Shown: positions 22,721 to 30,604 of the stretch, one piece after another | Position numbering within the stretch: the first letter of the stretch is position 1 | Layout: the number at the start of each line of letters is the position of its first letter | NCBI GenBank assembly: GCA_035513135.1 | Contig: DATKCQ010000082.1 | Location: 1-33,466, forward strand | Direction: 5' to 3' | Source of the DNA: Thermohalobaculum sp035513135 | Lineage (GTDB): Bacteria; Pseudomonadota; Alphaproteobacteria; Rhodobacterales; Rhodobacteraceae | Length of the DNA: 33,466 nt | The notes under the pieces: model-generated | Databases searched by the model: none | What the model saw: only the letters and a program-made list of their open reading frames with translations | Told to the model about the DNA's origin: nothing | Position numbers and translations under genes: made by a program

Positions 22721-23335
22721 TCAGGCGGCGTCCGGGTCGTAGCCGGCCCGGATCGCCATCCGCACCAGGTGCGAGAGGCTGCCCGCCCCGGTCTTTTGCA
22801 TCACGCGGCCGCGATGGATCTCGACGGTGCGCGGGCTGAGGCCGAGATGGTGGGCGATGATCTTGTTGGGGTGGCCGATCACCATCTGGCGCATCACCTC
22901 CGCCTCGCGCGGCGTCAGCTGCCCGAACACCGCCCTGAGGCCGGCGTCCGCCGGCTCGGGCGCGGCGCGCGCGACGGCCCGTTCGATGCACGCGAGCAGC
23001 CGGTCCGGCTCGAACGGCTTCTCGACGAAGTCGGCGGCGCCCGCCTGCATCGCCCGCACCGCCATCGGCACGTCGCCATGCGCCGTCACCATGATCACCG
23101 GGACGCCCCGGCGCGCCGCCCCGAGGGTCTCGAGCAGCGTCAGCCCGTCCATCCGGGGCATCGCCACGTCGAGCAGGATGCAGGCGGCGCGGTCCGGGTC
23201 GAAGCCCTCGAGGAACGCCTGCGCCGAGCCGTACGCCTCGGTCTCGAAGCCGACCGAGGCGAGCAGCGCCTCGAGCGATTCGAGGACCGCCGGGTCATCG
23301 TCGACGACACAGACCTTGCCCCCGATGCCGTTCAT
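22721..23335 (-). CDS. fixJ: FixJ-family response regulator
   Basis: At 204 residues it has the canonical FixJ length. The receiver holds Asp12/Asp13 in VCVVDDDPAVLES, phospho-acceptor Asp56 in ILLDVAMPRMDGL, Thr84 and Lys106. The C-terminal LuxR/FixJ HTH (about 137-197) reads LTPREAEVMRQMVIGHPNKI, HHLGLSPRTVEIHRGRVM. Phospho-FixJ activates fixK-type promoters under low oxygen. The start codon overlaps the fixL stop by four bases (ATGA at 23332-23335), so they are translationally coupled; a longer frame antisense to fixL codons is rejected. Confidence 0.93.
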   Translation of the reverse strand: MNGIGGKVCVVDDDPAVLESLEALLASVGFETEAYGSAQAFLEGFDPDRAACILLDVAMPRMDGLTLLETLGAARRGVPVIMVTAHGDVPMAVRAMQAGAADFVEKPFEPDRLLACIERAVARAAPEPADAGLRAVFGQLTPREAEVMRQMVIGHPNKIIAHHLGLSPRTVEIHRGRVMQKTGAGSLSHLVRMAIRAGYDPDAA

Positions 23336-24882
23336 CGCCCCGGACCGACCCCCGGGCCGACCCCCGGGCCGACCTCCGCTCCGGCCGGCAGCGTGAACAC
23401 GAAGCGGCTGCCGCGCGGCGTGTTGGGCTCGACCCGGATCCGCCCGCCATGCGCCTCGACGATCGACTTGCTCACGGAAAGCCCGATGCCCATGCCGCCC
23501 CGCTTGGTCGTGGCGAAGGGCGTGAACAGCTCGGCCGCGATCCGGGGCGCGATGCCCGGGCCGGTATCGGCGACCGAGACCTGCACGGCGCCATCGGGCG
23601 CGGGCGCGGTCGCGATGGTCAGCCACAGCTCCCCCGTAGGGTCCGCCTTCGCCTCGAGCATGGCGTCGATGCCGTTGCGGATCAGGTTGACCACCACCTG
23701 CTGCACCTGGATGCGGTCCGCGCTGACCTGCTTCAGGCCGTCGGCCAGCTCGAAGCGCGCCCGGATGCCCTGGTCGGCCGAGCCGATCAGCGCCAGCCGC
23801 GCGGCGTCGCGCACCACCTCGTTGACCGCGATCGGCTCGAGCTCGCTCGGCCCGCGCGACACGAAGCTGCGCAGCCGCCGGATCATCTCGCTGGCGCGGT
23901 GCGCCTGGGCGACCGCCTTCTCCATCAGCTCGGCGGCGCGCGGGCCCTGCTCGCCGCCCGTCCGGACGAGCCGCTTCGCCGCCTCGCCGAAATTGGCGAT
24001 CGCCGTCAGCGGCTGGTTCAGCTCGTGCACGATCATCGAGGCGATCTCGCCCATGGCGGTGAGCCGGCCGACATGGTTGAGCTCGTCCTGCAGCTTGCTG
24101 GCCCGCGCCTGCGCCGCCACCCGGTCCGAGATGTCGCGGATGAACCCGGTGAACACGTGGTCGGCGCCGCTGCGGACCTCGCCGACCGCCAGCTCGATCG
24201 GGAAGGTCGCCCCGGTCTTGTGCTGCGCGATGACGGTGCGGCCGATGCCGATGATGCGCTTCTCGCCGGTGGACAGGTAGCGGGCGAGGTAGCCGTCATG
24301 CTGCGCGCGGTAGGGCTCGGGCATCAGCATGGAGACGTTGTGCCCGACCACCTCGGCGGCCCGGTATCCGAACATGCGCTCGGCGGCCGGGCTGAAGCTC
24401 TCGACGCGGCCGGCCGCGTCGATGGTCACGATGGCGTCCGGCGCCGTGTCGATGACCGAGCGCAGCAGCGCCGCGTCGAGCCGCCAGCCCGCGCCCGGAT
24501 CGGTCGGCGCGGCCGGCGCATCGACGGTCGCGTGGAGATGGACGTCGCTGCCGTCGTCGATCCGCTCGAGCCGGACCCGCGCGACGATGCTGCTGCCGTC
24601 CTTGCGGCGCAGGCGGGTCTCGAAGCGCGACGCCTCCGCCGCGCCGCGCTCCAGGCGCCCGACCAGGCGCCGCCAGGCCGGCTCGGCGATCTCCGGGGCG
24701 AGGTCGAGAAAGCTCAGCGACCCGAGCGCGCCGGGCGGGTAGCCGAGCGCCGCCCGTGCCTGCCCGTTCGCCATTCGGATGCGCCAGTCGGTGCCGTCGA
24801 GGAGCAGGAGGACCCGGCTCCAGCCAGCCTTTGCGGCGCCGTCGACGCCGCCTTCAGCTTGGTCCAGTGCCGGGCAGGACAT
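23332..24882 (-). CDS. fixL: FixL oxygen-sensing PAS histidine kinase
   Basis: This 516-residue soluble kinase has a first PAS domain (about 20-120) and a second heme-type PAS domain (about 137-255). In the latter LMPEPYRAQHDGYLARY gives the heme ligand His195 and RIIGIGR gives Arg215, equivalent to His200 and Arg220 of Bradyrhizobium FixL. The kinase has VHELNQPLTAI with phospho-accepting His286, an N box NLIRNGIDAM, DTGPGIAP and GMGIGLSVSKSIVEAHGG. Oxygen binding should switch the kinase off. The C-terminus ends in GPGV repeats from a 12-bp DNA repeat. No clear ribosome binding site precedes the ATG at 24882. Confidence 0.94.
   Translation of the reverse strand: MSCPALDQAEGGVDGAAKAGWSRVLLLLDGTDWRIRMANGQARAALGYPPGALGSLSFLDLAPEIAEPAWRRLVGRLERGAAEASRFETRLRRKDGSSIVARVRLERIDDGSDVHLHATVDAPAAPTDPGAGWRLDAALLRSVIDTAPDAIVTIDAAGRVESFSPAAERMFGYRAAEVVGHNVSMLMPEPYRAQHDGYLARYLSTGEKRIIGIGRTVIAQHKTGATFPIELAVGEVRSGADHVFTGFIRDISDRVAAQARASKLQDELNHVGRLTAMGEIASMIVHELNQPLTAIANFGEAAKRLVRTGGEQGPRAAELMEKAVAQAHRASEMIRRLRSFVSRGPSELEPIAVNEVVRDAARLALIGSADQGIRARFELADGLKQVSADRIQVQQVVVNLIRNGIDAMLEAKADPTGELWLTIATAPAPDGAVQVSVADTGPGIAPRIAAELFTPFATTKRGGMGIGLSVSKSIVEAHGGRIRVEPNTPRGSRFVFTLPAGAEVGPGVGPGVGPGR
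23339..23374. repeat. 12-bp in-frame tandem repeat x3 at the fixL 3' end
   Basis: CCCGGACCGACC then CCCGGGCCGACC twice. They encode the GPGV tetrapeptides at the very C-terminus of FixL. Confidence 0.9.
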
Positions 24883-25194
24883 CGAATCCGATCAACCCTC
24901 GCTGCGCGATCCACATCGACTGTTAGTGGATGACCGGGCCCGGGTCCATCCGGTCTCGCATTTGCCCCGGCACGATCAGCGCGACGATCCAGCGCGCACT
25001 GGTCCGCGCCGAGCGGTTCAGCTATGGTTGAGCGGGACGGGGCGGCGCGGCGTCGCGGCGTCGGGACCCGTTGATCGAAGTCAAGACCGCGGGCGCGCTG
25101 CCCGTGTAGGTGTTTCGAAACCGGCCCTGCTTGCAGGCCTTCCGCGCCCGGGCGGCCGGTTCGCACGAGACCGGAGGCACAAGGGAGATACGGC
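24883..25194. promoter_or_regulatory. 312-bp divergent intergenic region (fixL / EF-hand gene)
   Basis: No gene is seen. It must hold the promoters of fixL (leftward) and of the EF-hand gene (rightward). The only recognisable regulatory element is the FixK/FNR-type box at 25071-25084. Confidence 0.6.
25071..25084 (+). promoter_or_regulatory. FixK/FNR-type box upstream of the EF-hand gene
   Basis: TTGATCGAAGTCAA, the same TTGATC-N3-GTCAA form as the box at 20450. Its centre lies 117 bp before the EF-hand start. The fixL start is about 195 bp away on the other side, so it could also act on fixL. Confidence 0.7.
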
Positions 25195-25641
25195 ATGAAG
25201 ACCCCGTTCTTGACGCTGACCGCGGCCGCGTTCGTGCTCGCGGCGGGCAGCGGCCCGACCCAGGCGCAGCAGTCCTCGGGCGGCCAAGCGATGCAGCCGG
25301 ACCAGCAGGGCCAGCAGGGCGGCATGATGGGGCCCGGCATGATGGGGCCCGGCATGATGGAACCCGGAATGGGCCCTCACATGGACCCTCACATGGACCC
25401 TCACATGGGCCCTCACATGGGCCGCCACATGGGCCGCCATTTGGGTCACGGCACCATGATGCGGATCCTCTTCGCGATCATGGACGCCGATGGCGACGGG
25501 GCCGTGTCGCTCGCGGAGGTCCAGGAGATCCACGCCCGCATCTTCGCGCACATGGACGCCGACGGTGACGGCAAGGTCACGCCCGACGAGATCAGCGACT
25601 TCTTCCACGGCACGCGGGACGTATGGCGCTCCAGCGAATAG
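25195..25641 (+). CDS. Periplasmic Met/His-rich EF-hand protein
   Basis: This 148-residue protein has a Sec signal peptide (about residues 1-24, ending TQAQQ), a Met/Gly/Pro repeat (GMMGP units, about 43-58), a Met/His repeat of six tetrapeptides (MGPH, MDPH, MDPH, MGPH, MGRH, MGRH, residues 59-82) and two canonical EF hands (loops Asp97-Glu108, DADGDGAVSLAE, and Asp121-Glu132, DADGDGKVTPDE). Both loops have all the calcium ligands. The Met/His repeats resemble copper(I)-binding segments. GGGAGA precedes the ATG. The FixK/FNR box upstream suggests induction at low oxygen. No family name is certain. Confidence 0.88.
   Translation: MKTPFLTLTAAAFVLAAGSGPTQAQQSSGGQAMQPDQQGQQGGMMGPGMMGPGMMEPGMGPHMDPHMDPHMGPHMGRHMGRHLGHGTMMRILFAIMDADGDGAVSLAEVQEIHARIFAHMDADGDGKVTPDEISDFFHGTRDVWRSSE
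25321..25440. repeat. In-frame 15-bp (x3) and 12-bp (x6) tandem repeats in the EF-hand gene
   Basis: GGCATGATGGGGCCC is repeated at 25321, 25336 and 25351. From 25369 six 12-bp units follow (ATGGGCCCTCAC, ATGGACCCTCAC and relatives) up to 25440. They encode the Met-rich and Met/His-rich parts of the protein. Confidence 0.92.
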
Positions 25642-25696
25642 GCGCCTGCGCGCCCTTCTGCATACCAGACACTGGCAAGCGCGGGCTGGCGCGGAC

Positions 25697-25834
25697 ATGG
25701 CTGAGCACGTCGGCGAGCCTCGGCGCTACCGGGGCTATCAGCTTGCCGGGCTGCTGCTCGGCCCCGTGCTGTTTGCCGCGATCACGGTGCTGCCGGCGCC
25801 GGTGCGGGCTCAGAAATGGATCGCCCGGCCGTAG
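25697..25834 (+). pseudogene. Possible N-terminal remnant of an SLC13/DASS-type permease
   Basis: A 45-codon frame starts at the ATG at 25697 with RYRGYQLAGLLLGPVLFAAI then TVLPAPV and ends inside the 3' end of lpd. The first hydrophobic segment resembles the start of sodium:dicarboxylate/sulfate (SLC13) symporters (GLLLGPxLF...LPxPxGLS), and homology stops there. It may be the leftover of a permease deleted when this junction formed. The match is short, so a chance hydrophobic frame remains possible. Confidence 0.35.
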
Positions 25835-27201
25835 GCGTCGAGCACCGCCTCGTGCATCATCTCCGACAGCGTCGGGTGCGGGAACACCGCGTGCATCAGC
25901 TCGGCCTCGGTGGTCTCGAGCGTGCGGCCGATCACGTAGCCCTGGATCAGCTCGGTGACCTCGGCGCCGATCATGTGGGCGCCGAGCAGCTCGCCGCTGC
26001 CCGCGTCGAACACCACCTTGACCATGCCCTCCTGCTCGCCCAGCGCGATCGCCTTGCCGTTGCCGATGAAGGGGAAGTGGCCGACCTTGACCTTCAGCCC
26101 CTGCTCCTTGGCCTGCGCCTCGGTCAGGCCGACGCTGGCCACCTGCGGGTGGCAGTAGGTGCAGCCGGCGATCGCGCCGGGGCGCACCGGGTGGACCTCG
26201 CGCCCGGCGATCATCTCGGCCACCATCACCCCCTCGTGGCTGGCCTTGTGGGCGAGCCAGGGCGGGCCGGCCACGTCGCCGATGGCGAACACGCCCTCGA
26301 CGCCGGTGCGGCAGTATTCGTCCACCGCCACATGGGCCTTCTCGACCTTGACGCCGAGCTTCTCCAGGCCCAGCCCCTCGACGTTGCCGACGATGCCGAC
26401 GGCCGAAATCACCGTGTCGAACTCCATCTTCTCGGTCTTGCCGCCCTTCTCGATATGGGCGGTGACCTTGCCCTTGGCGCGGTCGAGCTTCTTCACCGAG
26501 GCCCCCTCGAGAAGCGTCATGCCCTGCCTCTCGAACGCCTTCTTGGCGAAGGCCGAGACCTCCGCGTCCTCCACCGGCAGGATGCGGTCGAGCATCTCGA
26601 CCACCGTGGTCTCCGCGCCCAGGGTGTTGAAGAAGCTGGCGAACTCGATGCCGATGGCGCCCGAGCCCATGACCAGCAGCTTTTTCGGCATGCGCGCCGC
26701 CTCGAGCGCGTGCTTGTAGGTCCAGACCAGATCGCCGTCCGCCTCCATGCCCTTGAGCTCGCGGGCCCGCGCGCCGGTGGCGACGATGATGTGCTTGCCG
26801 GCCAGCTCCTCGGTGCCCTTTTCCGTCTTGACCGAGACCTTGCCCTTGCCGGCGAGGGTCGCCTCGCCCATCAGCACCGTGACCTTGTTCTTCTTGAGCA
26901 GGTGGCCGACGCCCTGGTTGAGCTGCTTGGCCACGCCGCGCGAGCGCTTGATCACGGCGGCGAGGTCGTAGCCGACGCCCTCGGCCTTCAGCCCGAAATC
27001 CTTGGCCCGGTGCATCAGGTGCAGCACCTCGGCCGAGCGCAGCATCGCCTTGGTCGGGATGCAGCCCCAGTTGAGGCAGATGCCGCCCAGGTGCTCGCGC
27101 TCGACGATGGCGGCCTTCAGCCCGAGCTGCGCGGCGCGGATCGCGGCCACGTAGCCGCCCGGGCCCGAGCCGATCACGACGACATCGTAGGTGGTGCTCA
27201 T
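25810..27201 (-). CDS. lpd: Dihydrolipoyl dehydrogenase (E3)
   Basis: The 463-residue flavoprotein reoxidises dihydrolipoyl groups of 2-oxoacid dehydrogenase complexes with NAD+. It has the FAD-binding GSGPGGYVAAIRAAQLG (11-27), the redox disulfide Cys42/Cys47 in GGICLNWGCIPTK, a NAD-binding GSGAIGIEFASFF, AIGDVAGPPWLAHKASHEG, and the catalytic His/Glu pair in HPHPTLSEMMHEA near the end. GGAGGGGAGAG directly precedes the ATG at 27201; the 20 codons of open frame upstream lack a ribosome binding site. No pdh or suc genes flank it, so it stands alone. Confidence 0.95.
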   Translation of the reverse strand: MSTTYDVVVIGSGPGGYVAAIRAAQLGLKAAIVEREHLGGICLNWGCIPTKAMLRSAEVLHLMHRAKDFGLKAEGVGYDLAAVIKRSRGVAKQLNQGVGHLLKKNKVTVLMGEATLAGKGKVSVKTEKGTEELAGKHIIVATGARARELKGMEADGDLVWTYKHALEAARMPKKLLVMGSGAIGIEFASFFNTLGAETTVVEMLDRILPVEDAEVSAFAKKAFERQGMTLLEGASVKKLDRAKGKVTAHIEKGGKTEKMEFDTVISAVGIVGNVEGLGLEKLGVKVEKAHVAVDEYCRTGVEGVFAIGDVAGPPWLAHKASHEGVMVAEMIAGREVHPVRPGAIAGCTYCHPQVASVGLTEAQAKEQGLKVKVGHFPFIGNGKAIALGEQEGMVKVVFDAGSGELLGAHMIGAEVTELIQGYVIGRTLETTEAELMHAVFPHPTLSEMMHEAVLDAYGRAIHF

Positions 27202-27283
27202 CTCTCCCCTCCGGCCAAGGTCACTCGCCGCCAGCGTAAGGGCTGGCGGCGGGGTAGGCAATCGGGCGGCGATCGGGAGGCGA

Positions 27284-27838
27284 TCAGCCCATGTAGCCGC
27301 CGCCTGCCCGGTAGTGGCGCTCGGCCTCGGTGTCGCGGCGGCCGAGTGCCGGGTTGCGGCTGGGGAAGCGGCCGAAGCGGCGGATCACCTCGCGGTGGCG
27401 CCGCGCGTGCTCGAGGTTCCCGGCGCCGGTCTCGGGCAGCCTGAGCGCGATGAGCCGCACGGCGCGCTCCTGCAACGGCAGGTCCTCGGCGTGCATCAGC
27501 GGCAAGTAGAAGAACTGCCGCTCGGGCTCGGGCACCGCCTGGTCGAAGCGCCGGCGCAGCGCCTCGTTGGCGGCGCGCAGCGCCCGGCGGTCGGTGCGGT
27601 AGGCCTCGGCGGTGCCGCGGAACATGTTGCGCGGGAACTGGTCGAGCACGATCACCAGCGCCAGCGCGCCCCGAGGGCTGGTCAGCCAGGGATCGAGCCG
27701 CCCCTCGGCGGCGTCCTGCCACAGGCCCTCGAAGCGCGCAAGGATCGTGGCGTCGAGCTCGGGATCGACCTCGTACCAGCGCGCCGGCCGCACCTCGTCC
27801 AGCCAGAACCGCAGAACCTCATCGGCATCGGGCGTCAT
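27284..27838 (-). CDS. DUF924 family protein
   Basis: This 184-residue alpha-helical protein has the DUF924 hallmarks: VLRFWLDEVRPARWYEVDP at the start, ALALVIVLDQFPRNMFRGT near 66, FFYLPLMHAEDLPLQERAV and HREVIRRFGRFPSRNPALGR. The fold is TPR-like and no biochemical role is established. The longer frame passes through a 14-bp tandem repeat, so I start at MTPDADEVL (27838). It is downstream of the MFS gene on the same strand and upstream of lpd. Confidence 0.85.
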   Translation of the reverse strand: MTPDADEVLRFWLDEVRPARWYEVDPELDATILARFEGLWQDAAEGRLDPWLTSPRGALALVIVLDQFPRNMFRGTAEAYRTDRRALRAANEALRRRFDQAVPEPERQFFYLPLMHAEDLPLQERAVRLIALRLPETGAGNLEHARRHREVIRRFGRFPSRNPALGRRDTEAERHYRAGGGYMG

Positions 27839-27856
27839 TGCGCCTCGTCGCCCCTG

Positions 27857-27912
27857 TTCCACGTCCCCGGTTCCACGTCCCCATTTCCACGTCCCCATTT
27901 CCACGTCCTGGG
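27857..27912. repeat. 14-bp tandem repeat x4 upstream of the DUF924 gene
   Basis: TTCCACGTCCCCGG, TTCCACGTCCCCAT (twice) and TTCCACGTCCTGGG run head to tail from 27857. On the minus strand this is GGGGACGTGGAA repeated just before the DUF924 start, in the gap after the MFS gene. Its position means it would lie in the DUF924 leader or promoter. Confidence 0.9.
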
Positions 27913-27980
27913 GGTGTCCAATGTAGCCGAGAGCCGCCCGATCGGGTGTCGCCGATGCGCCACGCATGACAGGAAACGGA

Positions 27981-29288
27981 TCAGGCGGGGTTTCCACCGC
28001 CCGGCGCCCGCTCGCCCGGCGCCCGCTCGCGCGACGCCTGTTCCCGGGCGACCTCCTGGGCGACCTCCCGGGCGACCTCCTGGGCGATCTCGGCGCTGAC
28101 CTGGGTGCCCGAGACCATGCTGATCGGGGCGACCCGCGAGGTCTCGTCCGGCGACGCGCGCACGGTCACGCGGTAGAGCGCGTAGGCCATGACCAGCGCC
28201 ATCATCAGGGCGATGAAGCCGAGGAAGGCGCCGGCGCCGAGGTTCTGCATCAGGTAGCCGACGAGGATCGGCGTGCCCGCCGCGCCGACGCCGTTGAGCA
28301 CGATCAGCCCGCCCGAGGCCGAGGCCATGTCCTCGTGCGCCAGGAAGTCGTTGGTGTGGGCGATGATCAGCGAGTAGGTGGGGTTGGTGGTGCCGCCGAG
28401 CAGGAACGCGGTGACCAGGAGCGCCTCGAAGCTGCCGCCGAACACCAGCCCGACCAGGCACCCGAGCCCGCCCAGCCCGGTGACGGCGGCGATCAGCCGG
28501 CGCCGGTCCATGCGGTCCGAGCACCAGCCGATCGGGTATTGCAGCACCAGCCCGCCGACATAGATGGCGCCGATGAAGATCGAGATCTCGGCGGTGTTGA
28601 GCCCGATGGCGCTGCCGAACACCGCGGCCATGCCGAACTGGCAGGCGAACACGGCGCCGAGCAGGAAGGCGCCGACGCAGCCCAGCGGCGAGGCGCGGAA
28701 CAGCTCGCGCAGCGACATGCGCCGCGAGGTCGAGAACGCCGGCGCCGGCCCCGCCGAGAGCAGCATCGGCAGGAACGAGACCGAGACCGCCACCGACATG
28801 ATGATGAACAGGTCGTAGCCCGCCGGATCGGCCACGTTGATCAGGCCCTGCGCGCCGATGATGCCCAGCATCTGCACGATCACGTAGCTCGAGAGCATGC
28901 GCCCGCGCGTCGCGTTGGTGGCGCTGTCGTTCAGCCAGCTCTCGGCCACCACGTAGACCCCCGAGTAGCAGAAGCCGACGAGAAAGCGCATCAGCGTCCA
29001 GGCGACCGGGTCGACGACCGTCGGGAAGATGACGAAGGCCGCCGAGATCAGCGAGCCGAGCGCCGCGAACACCCGCACATGCCCGACCCGCTGCACCAGC
29101 CACGGCGTGACCAGCGCGCCGCCGAGGAAGCCGGCGAAGTAGCCCGCCATGACGAAGCCCATGGTCGCCGAGGGGAACGCCTCGATGCCGCCGCGCACGC
29201 CGATCACCGTGGCCTGCATGCCGTTGCCCAGCATCAGCAGGAACATGCCCAGCAGCAGGGCCCAGGAGTGGCGCATCACGGCGAACAT
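27981..29288 (-). CDS. MFS transporter
   Basis: The 435-residue protein has about 12 transmembrane helices and resembles the YcaD/UMF-type major facilitator group (LLGMFLLMLGNGMQATVIGV, FVMAGYFAGFLGGAL, RVGHVRVFAALGSLISA, FLVGFCYSGVYVVAESWLND). The substrate is unknown. The last 40 residues form a charged tail with EVAQEVAREVAQEVAREQ and RAPGERAPG, produced by 12- and 15-bp DNA repeats. CCAAGGGA lies seven bases before the ATG at 29288, and the start overlaps the queA stop by 13 bp, which implies coupled translation. Confidence 0.87.
   Translation of the reverse strand: MFAVMRHSWALLLGMFLLMLGNGMQATVIGVRGGIEAFPSATMGFVMAGYFAGFLGGALVTPWLVQRVGHVRVFAALGSLISAAFVIFPTVVDPVAWTLMRFLVGFCYSGVYVVAESWLNDSATNATRGRMLSSYVIVQMLGIIGAQGLINVADPAGYDLFIIMSVAVSVSFLPMLLSAGPAPAFSTSRRMSLRELFRASPLGCVGAFLLGAVFACQFGMAAVFGSAIGLNTAEISIFIGAIYVGGLVLQYPIGWCSDRMDRRRLIAAVTGLGGLGCLVGLVFGGSFEALLVTAFLLGGTTNPTYSLIIAHTNDFLAHEDMASASGGLIVLNGVGAAGTPILVGYLMQNLGAGAFLGFIALMMALVMAYALYRVTVRASPDETSRVAPISMVSGTQVSAEIAQEVAREVAQEVAREQASRERAPGERAPGGGNPA
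28046..28093. repeat. 12-bp in-frame tandem repeat x4 in the MFS C-terminal tail
   Basis: GGGCGACCTCCT, GGGCGACCTCCC, GGGCGACCTCCT and GGGCGATCTCGG run head to tail. They encode the EVAR/EVAQ tetrapeptides. A 15-bp repeat (CCGGCGCCCGCTCGC, about 28002-28031, two copies) follows closer to the stop. Confidence 0.9.
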
Positions 29289-30463
29289 GGGGTGGTTCCC
29301 TTGGAGGTGGTCGATCGGCCGAGATTGCCGATTCGCGCGCCGATCCTATCGCCTGATTGCGTCGGGTTTCGAGGCCGGGGAGACTCAGGTCCCCCGGCCC
29401 CGGTCAGGTCCCGGGGCAGCAGCAGCGTGGCGTCGCCGTAGGAGTAGAAGCGGTAGCGCGCCGCGACCGCGTGCGCGTAGAGCTCCAGCATCCGCGCGCG
29501 GCCCATCAGCGCGCAGGCCAGCATGAACAGGGTCGAGCGCGGCAGGTGGAAGTTGGTCATCAGCCCGTCGATGGCGCGGAACCGGTAGCCCGGGGTGATG
29601 AAGATGTCGGTCTCGCCGCGGAAGGGGTGGACGCTGCCGCCGGCATCGGCGGCGGTCTCGAGCAGCCGCAGCGCCGTGGTGCCGACGGCGATCACCCGCC
29701 CCCCCGCGGCGCGCGCCGCGTTGAGCGCCGCGGCGGCCCCGGCGCCGATCTCGCCCCACTCGGCGTGCATCCGGTGGCCGCTCAGGTCCGCGGCCTTCAC
29801 CGGCAGGAAGGTGCCGGCGCCCACATGCAGGGTGAGCCGCGCCGTCAGCACCCCGCGCGCCGCCAGCGCCGCCATCAGCGCCGCGTCGAAATGCAGCGCC
29901 GCGGTGGGCGCGGCGACCGCGCCGGGGCGCTCGGCAAAGATGGTCTGGTAGTCCCGCGCGTCGCGCGCGTCCGCCGGGCGGCGCTGGGCGATGTAGGGCG
30001 GCAGTGGCATCACCCCGGCGGCGGCGATGGCGGCGTCGAGCCCGGGCCCGGCGCGGTCGAAGGCGAGGCCGATCTCGCCCCCGGCGCCCTTCGCGGCGAT
30101 TTCCGCGCTGAGGCCGCCGGGGAACGCCACCCGGTCGCCGGGCCGCAGCCGCCGGCCGGGACGGGCCAGCGCCGTCCAGCGGTCCGGGCCGGTGCGCTCG
30201 AGCAGCGTCACCTCGACCTGCACCACGCCCGGGCCGTGAGGCGTCTCGCGGCGCCGCTCGCCGAACAGGCGGGCGGGGATCACGCGGGTGTCGTTGAACA
30301 CCAGCATGTCGCCGGGCCCGAGCCACCCGGGCAGGTCGCCGACGTGCGCGTCGCAGGTCTCCGCCCCGCGCGCCACCAGCATCCGCGCGGCGCGGCGCGG
30401 GCGCACGGGGCGCAGCGCGATCAGCTCCTCGGGCAGCGCGAAGTCGAAGTCGGAGAGCTTCAT
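29276..30463 (-). CDS. queA: tRNA preQ1(34) S-adenosylmethionine ribosyltransferase-isomerase
   Basis: QueA transfers the ribosyl part of SAM to preQ1 in tRNA, the penultimate step of queuosine synthesis. The 395-residue protein begins MKLSDFDFALPEELIALRPV and has GDMLVFNDTRVIPARLFG, LHVGAGTFLPVKAADL, the GTTALRLLETAA segment, TDIFITPGYRFRAIDGLMTN and the terminal FYSYGDATLLL. Homology ends near residue 349; a 46-residue Pro/Arg/Ser-rich tail then runs 13 bp into the MFS gene. The ATG lies 11 bp from palindromic element copy D. Confidence 0.94.
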   Translation of the reverse strand: MKLSDFDFALPEELIALRPVRPRRAARMLVARGAETCDAHVGDLPGWLGPGDMLVFNDTRVIPARLFGERRRETPHGPGVVQVEVTLLERTGPDRWTALARPGRRLRPGDRVAFPGGLSAEIAAKGAGGEIGLAFDRAGPGLDAAIAAAGVMPLPPYIAQRRPADARDARDYQTIFAERPGAVAAPTAALHFDAALMAALAARGVLTARLTLHVGAGTFLPVKAADLSGHRMHAEWGEIGAGAAAALNAARAAGGRVIAVGTTALRLLETAADAGGSVHPFRGETDIFITPGYRFRAIDGLMTNFHLPRSTLFMLACALMGRARMLELYAHAVAARYRFYSYGDATLLLPRDLTGAGGPESPRPRNPTQSGDRIGARIGNLGRSTTSKGTTPCSP

Positions 30464-30473
30464 GCGCCGCCCT

Positions 30474-30578
30474 TAGAGCGATTTCGAGCAAAGTGGAATC
30501 ACTTTGCGGCTCGGAAATCGCGGTGACGCAACGCGGCAAGGCCGTTTCGGTGATTCCCGAACCACTGAGACGGCTCTG
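30474..30578 (+). repeat. 105-bp bipartite palindromic element, copy D
   Basis: Same orientation as copy A. It starts TAGAGCGATTTCGAGC and ends CGGCTCTG. Hairpin 1 pairs AAAGTG with CACTTT inside GCGATTTC/GAAATCGC; hairpin 2 pairs GCCGTTTCGGTG with the arm near 30561-30574. It lies between the DUF3179 stop and the queA start, and its edge forms part of the queA leader. Confidence 0.88.
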
Positions 30579-30604
30579 GCGGGCGGGCGCAGGCGCGTCC
30601 AGCG

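Noticed and set aside
24890..24905. FNR-like half-site TTGATCGGATTCGA just before fixL
   Set aside because: Only the first half matches; TTCGA does not fit (A/G)TCAA.
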